A DNA stretch of 64,000 bases from CAZLYK01 sp964563495 (lineage in GTDB: Bacteria > Acidobacteriota > Blastocatellia > RBC074). Position numbers and translations under genes: made by a program. Location of the stretch: contig CAZLYK010000012.1 of the NCBI GenBank assembly GCA_964563495.1, positions 1-64,000 of the forward strand. The letters run 5' to 3'. The notes below the pieces were generated by a model that saw only the letters and a list, made by a program, of their open reading frames with translations, ran no database searches and was not told where the DNA came from. Positions 1 to 8,125 of the stretch are shown here, piece by piece; position 1 is the stretch's first letter; every line of letters begins with the position of its first letter.

Positions 1-72
1 TGTCAGCTGTTATAGTTTCGGGTTAAGGCCAGACCCAAACTTCGTAGGAGCGGCATAGATCGAGCCAATCTC

Positions 73-137
73 GCTCCTTCGGAGCTCAAATACAAAATAA
101 TTACCGAAGCTATAAACATGCGGCTCCTCCGGAGCCG
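73..137. repeat. Pair of small hairpins, GCTCC-NNN-GGAGC type (family G)
   Basis: Two short dyads lie downstream of the minus-strand gene ending at 206: GCTCC-TTC-GGAGC near 74-86 and CGGCTCC-TCC-GGAGCCG at 121-137. Each has a 5-7 bp stem and a 3-nt loop. They could help end transcription of the upstream gene, but no U-tract follows, so a short dispersed repeat is equally likely. Nothing else was recognised in bases 1-205. Confidence 0.4.
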
Positions 138-205
138 GGAAGAAGTTCTAGATAACAAACAACTTTAATTTGCACACCCCTCAGTTTATTTTAGTCGAAC
201 ACATG

Positions 206-2335
206 TTACTTTTGCTTCTTCTTATCTTTCTTCACCTTTTTTCCCTTTTTGGCGTGAGCGGCTAAGTCGCTCTGGTTTTTAAGATTCTCTTTACCTTTGC
301 CGGCAACCGGATTGTGTTTGACTGGTATGTTGGCGTGGGTCTCGCTCGCGGTCCTGGTGACAACCGGATCTGGGGTCACTCGATGATTCGGCGCCACAGG
401 ATTGGTGACAGGTGGGCTCACACTCTTGACGACAGGGGGCGGAACCGGCCTATTTTCGGCCTTCTGGTCATTCATGGTGATGATCGGTGCCGCGCCCATG
501 GCTTTGGACACGTCGGACCACCGGTAGATAACGACTCGGTAATTGCATTGATCGGCAATGGCGATAAATGATTCACCGGTCGCCTGATCGGTATAGCTTG
601 CAATCGAGTCGGGTGAACAGAAATAGCCCGGCGGATTGGCCTGCCCGGGAATGATCGAGCCGGTTTTAACCTGCTTTTGCAACTCGATATTGGTCTTATC
701 TTCAAAGTCGACCAGCGGAGCGTGACCAAAGAAGCCCTGGTAACCACCGGCGCGATGGGGTTGTGGCGAGGCGTATGCATCGAGGTCGGTATCGAAGGCA
801 TCGGTTTTCGCCAGGTCGAAGATCTGGATATGTCCCGCACTTTCGTCAACCGCCAAGAGATGATGCTGGGCAATCGCCAACCCTTCGACCGACCCGAAAA
901 AGACGTGTTTGCCGGTTGGTTTCCCTGAAGGATCTTTGGCCGCGCCGACGAATTGATGTTTATATGCGCCGGTCTCCCAATCGAAGACCTCGACGACCGC
1001 ATCCTTCTCGCTGGCGATGAACAGATTGTTGGCGGCTTCATCGATCGCGATTCCTTCACATCCGTGGAGGTAGGTGTCACCGTCCGCATTCATCTTCTCG
1101 AACTTCCAGGTCTTGTCCACTTTGCCGTCGGGGTTGAAGCGAACGACATCATTGCGGTGGGCATCCACGGCGTAGACACGCCCTCTTGAGTCGCTGGCGA
1201 TGCCGCCGAGCTTCTTGAATCCCTGCTCGCCGAAGCGAGTCCCTTTGAACTGATAATCGTAAGGGCCGAGCGGTTTGCCCTTATCATCCATCGCGCCGGG
1301 CTGCGGCGGCAAAAAAGCGTAAGCGAGATTGAGGGTTTGATCGGTGATCAAAACCATATTGTCGGGTTCGACGGCGATGTCGACGATTTCACCTCCGAAT
1401 ACTTTGTGGCCAAACTCGGCGAGCCGGGCGCCGCTTTTGACATCCCAGATCTGGACGCGGCGGTTGGCGGCATCGGTGGCGAAAAGCAGCCCTGTCGAAG
1501 AGAAAGCGACGCCGTCGGGTTTATCAAAGTCAGAGGCCGACTTGCCTGGGTGTCCTGTGCCCAGCACAAGATAGGGCGGGACCTCAAGTCGCCAGGCCGC
1601 GCGTTGAGTATCCTTTTCGACCTCAGCGGTATCCACTCCCGAAAGATGGACATGGTCGTACTTTCCGGCGTTGGCATTTGTCAGAGCCAACTGGGGCTGC
1701 GCTCCATCTTGTTTCTTACTTTCGGTCGCGGTCTCTGATCCGAATGAGCGATAAACCAGTAGTCCAATGGCGAGAGCGATGAGGCCCATGAAAACTCCGC
1801 CGCCGATGACCAATAGCTTACGTGATGATTGATTTGGGAGAGGGGCTTTCGCCGGCTCAATGGCCGCCTTAGCCGCTGATGCATGCTCCGCGACGTGTGG
1901 CGTGGCCTGCTGTATATTGGGTTGCGCCGGCTGTGGGGGCGGCGCTTCCATGAGGTTGAGGGTCACCGCCGGCGCTCGTTCGTAGGCGAGCGACTCTGTT
2001 TCAGGCTCAATATCGAATTGGAATACTGGGCCGCTGGCTCCTAATCGAACGACATCACCCCGTCTCAAACCGACCATTCCATTAATCTGTTGATCATTAA
2101 CAAAAGTCCCATTGCGGCTGTTGAGGTCAGTGAGGAAGAAGAGAGACGGCAAGGCTGGGTTCTGAGTGATCCTGGCGTGATGGCGACCTACCATAATTTC
2201 CTCATCATCACCAAATCTGACCGATGACGTGACGTCACGCCCAAGGGTAATCTCTTTGAACCCGACAAGCTGAAAAATATCCTCTTGTTTCGCTTTTGAA
2301 CCGCTGAGATGCCTGAGTACGATATGTTCCATCAT
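206..2335 (-). CDS. FHA domain - TM - NHL-type beta-propeller protein
   Basis: A 709-residue protein. Residues about 1-110 form a forkhead-associated domain, with the GRD, GRHHAR and NSRNGTFVN signatures that bind phosphothreonine peptides. A Pro/Ala-rich linker and one strong membrane helix (about 174-196) follow. The rest looks like NHL/SMP-30-type propeller repeats (DGVAFSSTGLLFATD, GIASDSRGRVYAVDA, GIAIDEAANNLFIAS). The tail is very Lys-rich. The topology implies a cytoplasmic FHA reader and an extracytoplasmic propeller, which would suit a role linked to Ser/Thr kinase signalling. No kinase is visible nearby. The message reads AGGAGG-CC-ATG-ATG, so the second ATG (2332) has the better ribosome spacing. 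It is divergent from the next gene, and the 292-bp gap between them shows no clear promoter. Domain calls are firm; the function is unknown. Confidence 0.8.
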   Translation of the reverse strand: MMEHIVLRHLSGSKAKQEDIFQLVGFKEITLGRDVTSSVRFGDDEEIMVGRHHARITQNPALPSLFFLTDLNSRNGTFVNDQQINGMVGLRRGDVVRLGASGPVFQFDIEPETESLAYERAPAVTLNLMEAPPPQPAQPNIQQATPHVAEHASAAKAAIEPAKAPLPNQSSRKLLVIGGGVFMGLIALAIGLLVYRSFGSETATESKKQDGAQPQLALTNANAGKYDHVHLSGVDTAEVEKDTQRAAWRLEVPPYLVLGTGHPGKSASDFDKPDGVAFSSTGLLFATDAANRRVQIWDVKSGARLAEFGHKVFGGEIVDIAVEPDNMVLITDQTLNLAYAFLPPQPGAMDDKGKPLGPYDYQFKGTRFGEQGFKKLGGIASDSRGRVYAVDAHRNDVVRFNPDGKVDKTWKFEKMNADGDTYLHGCEGIAIDEAANNLFIASEKDAVVEVFDWETGAYKHQFVGAAKDPSGKPTGKHVFFGSVEGLAIAQHHLLAVDESAGHIQIFDLAKTDAFDTDLDAYASPQPHRAGGYQGFFGHAPLVDFEDKTNIELQKQVKTGSIIPGQANPPGYFCSPDSIASYTDQATGESFIAIADQCNYRVVIYRWSDVSKAMGAAPIITMNDQKAENRPVPPPVVKSVSPPVTNPVAPNHRVTPDPVVTRTASETHANIPVKHNPVAGKGKENLKNQSDLAAHAKKGKKVKKDKKKQK

Positions 2336-2627
2336 GGCCTCCTTTGCTATACCGGCGGTACCTTCCGATCAATGATCATAGTCTAACCCAAACGAGAGCG
2401 AAGGCGTTAGCATTCTTGCTCATTTGAGATCAATGGCGGTATAAAACGAGGTAGTTTGTCGACATAGTTGAAGGGATACGCGCCAATGGCGATTATGCCG
2501 GTCTCGGCAATCTGATGTCGAGTGCAGAGGTCTCTGAATATTTGCGCAGTGGGCATGAGTAGCTTCCGGCATAGAGTCCCGCCAAGATAAAGGGAACAAA
2601 AGGCCTGAGGGGAAAGTATAGACTGAT

Positions 2628-4484
2628 ATGACTATCGCGCAGACCGAAGAATTGACAGCTCGGAAGCCGTTCCGGTTGTGGCCCGGCGTGGTCGCCGTGG
2701 TTCTGCAGTGGCTGCTCTGGTTCGGTGTCCCCGTCATCGCTCCCGATGCCGGCTTCTTCGCCGTGATTGGAGGACTCGCGTGTGCGTTGGCGATCCTCGT
2801 GTGGTGGCTGTTCTTCAGCCGGGCGTCGTGGTTCGAGCGTGGGGGTGCCATCGTCCTGATGGTCGTCGCGCTCGTCGCGACAAAGCGCATCGTTCACGAG
2901 TCCATTGCGGGCGGGGCGATGGGGATGTTGCTCTTCGTCTACGCCATCCCGGCAATGAGTCTCGCGCTCGTCGCCTCGGCCGTGGCCGGCCGTCGCCTGT
3001 CCAGCGGACCTCGACGCGCGACGATGATCGGCGCCATCCTGCTCGCCTGCGGCGTCTTCACATTAATAAGGACCGGCGGCATGACCGGGGACGGCGGTTC
3101 GGATTTCCACTGGCGATGGACAAAGACCCCCGAGGAACGCCTCCTCGCTCAAGTTGGCAACGAGAAAGATACGGTGGCGCCGCTGCCCGTTACGGCGGCC
3201 GCGCCGGAAGAAAAGGGGACTCTGACCAAGGCCAGCGATCAGCCGGCGACGCCGACGCCGGCGCCGGCAGCCGCGAAGACTCCCGAGACGAATGGCCCAG
3301 CTCCCGCAGAAGCGAAAACGCACGCCGGCTGGCCCGGCTTCCGTGGACCGGAGCGAGACAGCGCCATTCGCGGCGTGCGGATCGAGACTGACTGGTCGAA
3401 GTCGCCGCCGGTCGAGCTCTGGCGCCGGCCGATTGGGCCGGGCTGGTCGTCCTTCGCCGTCCACGGCAATCTCCTCTTCACCCAGGAGCAGCGCGGCGAT
3501 GACGAGGTTGTCTCGTGCTACAAGCTGAGCACCGGCGCGCCGGTGTGGAGACACAAGGACGCAGTTCGATTCTACGAGTCGAATGGCGGCGCCGGTCCGC
3601 GCGCGACGCCGACCCTCAGCAACGGTCGCGTCTACACGTTTGGCGCCACCGGGCTTTTGAACCAGCTCGACGCTCGCGACGGCTCCGTCGTCTGGTCGCG
3701 CAACGCGGCGTCGGACACCCACACGCAAATCCCTCAATGGGGATTTGCGAGCTCGCCGCTGGTCGTCGGTGACAAAGTCGTCGTCGCGACTGCCGGGGTG
3801 CTCGCCGCCTACGACGCCGCCACCGGCAATCCACGCTGGTTCGGCCCGGCCGGCCGTGGGGGCTACAGCTCGCCACAGCTCGCGACGATCGACGGGGTCG
3901 CGCAGATCCTCCTGCTCAATGGAGAAGGCGGGATCAGCGTCGCTCCGTCCGACGGCAAGTTGCTCTGGAAGCACGAGTGGAATATCGACGGCATTGTGCA
4001 GCCATCCGTGATCGGGGGCGGTGACGTCCTGATCGGCAGCGGCTCCGGACTCGCCGAAGTCGGCATCCGTCGTGTCGCGGTCGCGCGTGGACCCGGAGGA
4101 TGGACCGCCGAAGAGCGGTGGACGTCGAACGGCCTGAAGCCCTACTTCAACGACTTCGTCGTCCACAAAGGCCATGCCTTCGGCTTCGACGGCAGCATCC
4201 TCGCGTGCATTGATCTCAAGGACGGCAAGCGCAAGTGGAAGGGCGGACGCTATGGCCACGGTCAGCTCGTCCTGTTACCCGACCAGGATTTACTGCTGGC
4301 GCTATCGGAGGAGGGCGAGCTGGCGCTGGTCGCGGCGACGCCTGATCAGTTCACGGAGCTCGCGCGGTTTCCGGCGATCAAGGGCAAGACCTGGAACCAC
4401 CCGGTGCTGTCCGGAGACGTCGTGCTGGTTCGCAACGGCCAGGAGATGGCCGCGTTCCGGCTGTCCCTCGCGGCACGCTTGTGA
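2628..4484 (+). CDS. Membrane-anchored PQQ-like beta-propeller protein
   Basis: A 618-residue protein with two halves. Residues about 15-150 hold about five hydrophobic helices. A Pro/Ala-rich linker (about 185-235) leads into a PQQ/BamB-like quinoprotein-type propeller that begins with the signature WPGFRGPERDS and contains repeated blade motifs such as GLLNQLDARDGSVVW and VLAAYDAATGNPRWF. This WP-x-FRGP propeller is common in Acidobacteriota and Planctomycetota, where it is usually of unknown function. Catalysis with PQQ cannot be claimed, because the alcohol-dehydrogenase active-site residues were not recognised. A GAGGGGAAAG purine tract about 12 nt before the ATG is a plausible ribosome site. 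A family A palindrome starts directly after the stop codon. Confidence 0.75.
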   Translation: MTIAQTEELTARKPFRLWPGVVAVVLQWLLWFGVPVIAPDAGFFAVIGGLACALAILVWWLFFSRASWFERGGAIVLMVVALVATKRIVHESIAGGAMGMLLFVYAIPAMSLALVASAVAGRRLSSGPRRATMIGAILLACGVFTLIRTGGMTGDGGSDFHWRWTKTPEERLLAQVGNEKDTVAPLPVTAAAPEEKGTLTKASDQPATPTPAPAAAKTPETNGPAPAEAKTHAGWPGFRGPERDSAIRGVRIETDWSKSPPVELWRRPIGPGWSSFAVHGNLLFTQEQRGDDEVVSCYKLSTGAPVWRHKDAVRFYESNGGAGPRATPTLSNGRVYTFGATGLLNQLDARDGSVVWSRNAASDTHTQIPQWGFASSPLVVGDKVVVATAGVLAAYDAATGNPRWFGPAGRGGYSSPQLATIDGVAQILLLNGEGGISVAPSDGKLLWKHEWNIDGIVQPSVIGGGDVLIGSGSGLAEVGIRRVAVARGPGGWTAEERWTSNGLKPYFNDFVVHKGHAFGFDGSILACIDLKDGKRKWKGGRYGHGQLVLLPDQDLLLALSEEGELALVAATPDQFTELARFPAIKGKTWNHPVLSGDVVLVRNGQEMAAFRLSLAARL

Positions 4485-4578
4485 AATAGACAGGATTAAC
4501 AGGATTTCAACCGGATCAAAGGCAAGACAATAAAATATCCGGTTTAATCCTCTTGAAATCCTGTTAATCCTGTCTATT
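4485..4578. repeat. Family A palindrome, copy 1
   Basis: Begins AATAGACAGGATTAACAGGA directly after the stop codon of the propeller gene and ends with the inverse, TCCTGTTAATCCTGTCTATT. The inner arms also pair (CCGGAT / ATCCGG). The next gene starts 14 bp later. Its position suggests a 3'-end hairpin that could protect mRNA or terminate transcription. Confidence 0.85.
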
Positions 4579-4592
4579 AAAAAAGTTGCATT

Positions 4593-5567
4593 ATGGGCGA
4601 TAAAAGGCTTCCCCAGGGGTGTGGCAAGTTCGCTACACTGGCGCTGACGATTCTCCTGGTTTTGAGCGTCGCTGGACAGACCAACACCCCCTCACGAAAG
4701 ATGGCGGTGACATTCGATGACCTGCCGTATGTGGCTGCCGGGCGGCAGCCGTATTTGCCCAACGCCCGGCGCGCGACGAAAGAGATCATTCGCGTCCTCC
4801 AGGCACACCGCGCTCCCGCGGTCGCATTCGTCAATGAAAACAAGCTTCAAGCGAACGGCGAAGTGGAGGCGCGGATTGCCTTATTGCAGCAGTGGGTCGA
4901 CGCCGGGATGATCCTTGGCAATCACACCTATTCGCATCCCGATTTCAACACGCTCACCGTCGAGCAATTTCAGGACGAGATCGTCAAGGGCGAATTCGTC
5001 ACCCGGCGCTTGATGCAATCGCGTCAACCGTATCAACTCTATTTTCGCCATCCGATGACCCATACGGGCGATACTCAAGCGAAGAAAGAGGCGATTGAAG
5101 ATTTCCTGGCGTCGCGCGGCTACGTGGTCACGCCGCATACGATCGAGAATTCGGATTTTATCTTCAATGTGGGATATGTCCGCGCCCTAAACAGTCATGA
5201 TCGGGCGATGGCGGCGAAGTTGCGCGCGGCATATCTGGATTTCACTCTTGCCGCGACCGAGTTTGCCGAACGCGTCTCGCCGGATATTTTCGGTCGTGAA
5301 ATCAGCCAGACTTTGTTGCTTCACGCCAATGATATCAACGCGGATTGTCTGGATGAAATGTTGAAGCGATTGGAAGCGCGCGGCTACCGTTTCATCACGC
5401 TTGATGAGGCGATGGCGGACCCGGCTTATCGAACAAAAGACACGCTGGTCAGTAAAAGCGGCCCCACCTGGCTCTGGAGGTGGATGAAGAGTAAGGGGAT
5501 GAATGTCAGCTTCAAGGACGACCCTGAGGCGCCACCGTGGGTGATGGATTTGTACCGGCAAAGGTAA
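4593..5567 (+). CDS. Secreted polysaccharide deacetylase (NodB family)
   Basis: A 324-residue protein with an N-terminal hydrophobic segment (about 12-28) that looks like a signal peptide. The NodB-type catalytic core is visible: TFDDLPY (about 40-46) supplies the catalytic base and metal Asp, and GNHTYSHPDF (about 109-118) is the HxxxH zinc motif. A later segment, QTLLLHANDI, carries the distal His. These enzymes remove acetyl groups from N- or O-acetylated polysaccharides of the cell wall or extracellular matrix; the substrate cannot be inferred. The start has only a weak ribosome site. It lies 34 bp before the M23 peptidase gene, so the two cell-wall-type enzymes may be co-transcribed. Confidence 0.85.
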   Translation: MGDKRLPQGCGKFATLALTILLVLSVAGQTNTPSRKMAVTFDDLPYVAAGRQPYLPNARRATKEIIRVLQAHRAPAVAFVNENKLQANGEVEARIALLQQWVDAGMILGNHTYSHPDFNTLTVEQFQDEIVKGEFVTRRLMQSRQPYQLYFRHPMTHTGDTQAKKEAIEDFLASRGYVVTPHTIENSDFIFNVGYVRALNSHDRAMAAKLRAAYLDFTLAATEFAERVSPDIFGREISQTLLLHANDINADCLDEMLKRLEARGYRFITLDEAMADPAYRTKDTLVSKSGPTWLWRWMKSKGMNVSFKDDPEAPPWVMDLYRQR

Positions 5568-5601
5568 AGAGCGCAAAATCAACTATCGTAGGGGGGTCAA
5601 A

Positions 5602-7122
5602 ATGAAAATATGTTTCGTTCTTATCTTTCTCTCGGTAACTCTCACACTTCTGATCTCCGGTCAGACACCTGAAAAGGGTCTTGAGGGTGTTTGGAAAGGC
5701 ACGCTGGATGCCAACGGCGTGCAACTGCGGCTCGTCCTGACCATCACGAAAACGAGCGGCGGCAGCGGATATTCCGGCAAACTTGACAGCATCGATCAAG
5801 GGGCGAGCCTTCCGATCGATTCGATCACGGTCAACGGCGATGCCGTCAGGCTGGAGGTTAAGACGGTTGGAGGCCTCTACGAGGGGACGCTCAGCAAGGA
5901 CCGGTCTGAGCTAGTCGGCAAATGGATGCAAGGTGGCACATCTTTACCGTTGACTTTTAAACCGGACACAGCTTCAGCACAGGCGGAGACGAAACCGACG
6001 GCCACCCCTGCCACCCCTGCCACCCCTGCCACCCCCGCCACCCCTGCCACCCCTGCGCCACGGCCCCTCACGGTTCCCTTCGATGTGGCCGTGCCGGTCC
6101 TGCCTACGGCTTTTCAAGCAGGCGGCAAAACTCATCTCGTTTACGAACTTCACATGACCAACTTCGGCCAGGCTGATTGCCTCCTGACTCGTGTAGAGGT
6201 GAAAGGCGCAGGCGAAACCGCCCTCGCCCGTTACGAGGGAAGCGAGCTTGCGGCGCTGTTGGCTCGTCCCGGCGTGTCGCCCACAACCGAGAAGCCGCGA
6301 ATCGGCGCCGGGTTGCGCGCCGTCGTCTATTTATGGTTGACGCTGGAGCCGGGCGCAGCCGTTCCAGTCACGCTGCAGCACCGGCTTGGCGTCAAAGTCG
6401 GTGCTTTTCCGGAGGAGTTGAGCGTCGAATGTCCGCCGGTTGCAGTGCGTAAAGGACCGGTCGTGATCAGTCCCCCATTACGCGGCGGAGAGTGGCTGGC
6501 TGCCAATGGTCCGTCGAACATATCCGGTCATCGCCGCGCACTGATCCCGGTCGATGGGCAGGCGCATATCGCACAGCGTTTCGCGATCGACTGGCTGCAG
6601 TTGCGAGAAGACGGACGCAGCTTCGCCGGCGATCAGAAGGATAACAAGAATTACCGCTGTTACGGAGCAGAGGCGCTGGCAGTCAGCGATGCGGTGGTCG
6701 TCGCAGTTAAAGACGGCATCCCCGAAAATATCCCGGGTCCGGCCTCACGCGCAGTTCCAATCACGCTCGAAACGGTCGGGGGCAATCACGTCATCCTCGA
6801 TCTGGGTCAGGGGCGTTATGCATTTTACGCTCACCTGCAACCTGGCAGCCTTCGCGTCAAAATCGGAGACAAGGTGCGTCGCGGCCAGGCGTTGGGATTA
6901 GTCGGCAACTCCGGCAACTCGACCGAGCCGCATTTGCACTTTCATGTCAGCAACGCCAATTCACCCCTGGGCTCCGACGGACTGCCATACGCCTTGGCTG
7001 AGTTCGAGGTGCAGGGCAAGGGTTGGGGGTGGAAATCATCGGGTCCGCAGGCCGCGACTGAAAAGAGGCGAATGGAGATTCCGCTGCAAAACGAAGTAGT
7101 CAGGTTTCCCGCAACCCCCTGA
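5602..7122 (+). CDS. Secreted M23 family metallopeptidase
   Basis: A 506-residue protein. A signal peptide (about 1-20) is followed by a small N-terminal domain (about 25-125, VWKGTLDANGVQ...), a Thr-Pro-Ala repeat linker (about 134-153), a middle beta-rich domain and a C-terminal LytM/M23 domain. The zinc ligands are visible: HVILD (His396, Asp400) and HLHFH (444-448), followed by VSN. M23 enzymes cleave peptidoglycan cross-bridges or glycine-rich peptides. The start follows TAGGGGGGTCAAA, a G-rich ribosome site. The TPA linker is encoded by the 9-bp CCACCCCTG minisatellite annotated separately. Confidence 0.9.
   Translation: MKICFVLIFLSVTLTLLISGQTPEKGLEGVWKGTLDANGVQLRLVLTITKTSGGSGYSGKLDSIDQGASLPIDSITVNGDAVRLEVKTVGGLYEGTLSKDRSELVGKWMQGGTSLPLTFKPDTASAQAETKPTATPATPATPATPATPATPAPRPLTVPFDVAVPVLPTAFQAGGKTHLVYELHMTNFGQADCLLTRVEVKGAGETALARYEGSELAALLARPGVSPTTEKPRIGAGLRAVVYLWLTLEPGAAVPVTLQHRLGVKVGAFPEELSVECPPVAVRKGPVVISPPLRGGEWLAANGPSNISGHRRALIPVDGQAHIAQRFAIDWLQLREDGRSFAGDQKDNKNYRCYGAEALAVSDAVVVAVKDGIPENIPGPASRAVPITLETVGGNHVILDLGQGRYAFYAHLQPGSLRVKIGDKVRRGQALGLVGNSGNSTEPHLHFHVSNANSPLGSDGLPYALAEFEVQGKGWGWKSSGPQAATEKRRMEIPLQNEVVRFPATP
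6000..6057 (+). repeat. 9-bp minisatellite CCACCCCTG inside the M23 gene
   Basis: About six tandem copies of CCACCCCTG (one has CCCCCG) encode the Thr-Pro-Ala linker of the M23 peptidase. The reverse complement, CAGGGGTGG, is the same unit found in the TolC-like gene at 20316 and, in altered form, in the aldolase gene at 34983. Confidence 0.9.
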
Positions 7123-7283
7123 TCGTTCGACGCCCAAGGCGGCATAATTGAGGTGATCGGCCCGGAAGGCCGCCGCATCTGTTTTGAAACAGCCTACCAG
7201 ACGCAATCAAGCGGCTTGAGGCATACCGGGAAGCCGGCGCCGATGATGCGGTCAGTTATCGTGAGGTCAATCCGATCCTCGAA

Positions 7284-8048
7284 TCATATGCCTAGCTTGC
7301 AGAAATCGCCGATCGCAGCCGCAAGATCAATGGTCGCCGGCGCCACCCTGCAGTCAGGAATGTTCGCCGCGTAGATATCCGAGACTTCAGGAGGATGAAG
7401 GGGATCATCGCCGCGCACCAGCAGGGTTGGGGCTTTGAGAGACCTCAGCTCGGCGGCTGTAGTGAAAGGCTGTGCGCCCGAGGTGATAAAGCGGCTCGTC
7501 ATGACGACGCTCGCCGCGTCGAACTCCTCGATCATGGCCAGCGCTTTCTCCCGCATCTGCGACGGCAGGTTCTCATACATTGGGCGCAGTACCTGCACTC
7601 CTTCATCGAGCGCCCGGCTCGCCACGGCATCCATCATGGCGAAGGTCGCTTTCTGCTGTTCGGTGTAACCGCGATCGCCGCCGGCATAGACCGGCTTTAC
7701 CACCACCAGGCCGGAAGCCCTATCTGGAAATCGAAGCGCAAAGCGGAGAGCGACCCCGGAGCCGCCCGACACGCCGCCCACCACAGCCCGCTCCACGCCT
7801 ATGTGATCCAATAAAGACTCGACATCTTCGGCAAGCCGGTCGAATGTCAGCGTGTTTCCATACCAGGACTTTCCGCTGCCGCGCAGGTCGGGCGCAATAA
7901 TGCGATTCGTCGTGCTCAGAGGAGCAATCAGGGGCAGGGCCGCCAGGTGGTTAGCCATCCCGCCGTGCAACATGACGATGACCGGGCCATCGCCATCCTC
8001 GACGGCGAACAGTCGCACGCCATCGCTTTCAAACGAGAATTCCCTCAT
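7284..8048 (-). CDS. Alpha/beta hydrolase, apparently lacking the catalytic His
   Basis: A 254-residue alpha/beta-hydrolase-fold protein without a signal peptide. VIMLHGGMANH supplies the oxyanion-hole HGG motif, GGVSGGSG holds the nucleophile elbow, and LLVRGDDPLHPP is the usual position of the acid residue. The C-terminus is odd. The family normally has a loop with the catalytic His (of the type G-x-G-H) followed by a last helix. Here IPDCRVAPATID runs straight into a helix-like LAAAIGDFCKLGI and no His is present, which suggests a short deletion of the active-site loop. It may therefore be inactive. A family A repeat and the sulfatase lie just upstream. Confidence 0.75.
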   Translation of the reverse strand: MREFSFESDGVRLFAVEDGDGPVIVMLHGGMANHLAALPLIAPLSTTNRIIAPDLRGSGKSWYGNTLTFDRLAEDVESLLDHIGVERAVVGGVSGGSGVALRFALRFPDRASGLVVVKPVYAGGDRGYTEQQKATFAMMDAVASRALDEGVQVLRPMYENLPSQMREKALAMIEEFDAASVVMTSRFITSGAQPFTTAAELRSLKAPTLLVRGDDPLHPPEVSDIYAANIPDCRVAPATIDLAAAIGDFCKLGI

Positions 8049-8060
8049 TCAATCCTCCCA

Positions 8061-8125
8061 GGTAAACAGGATTTTTGCAGGATGTCTTGTCAAATCCTGC
8101 GAAAATCCTGTTTATCCCGTCTATT
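8061..8125. repeat. Family A palindrome, copy 2 (left arm truncated)
   Basis: Arms GTAAACAGGATTTTTGCAGG and AAATCCTGCGAAAATCCTG, ending in GTCTATT. The outer AATAGAC of the left arm is missing. The right end contains the stop codon (TAG on the minus strand) of the sulfatase gene. Confidence 0.75.

Noticed and set aside
3063..4259. A 398-codon open frame antisense to the PQQ-propeller gene
   Set aside because: GC-rich codon bias creates long antisense frames. It has no motif, no ribosome site and lies wholly inside a well-supported gene.
7188..7295. A 35-codon stop-bounded frame SLPDAIKRLEAYREAGADD... resembling a PEP-mutase-type helix
   Set aside because: No start, too short to classify, and overlaps the 3' end of a convergent gene. 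Could be a relic but cannot be supported.
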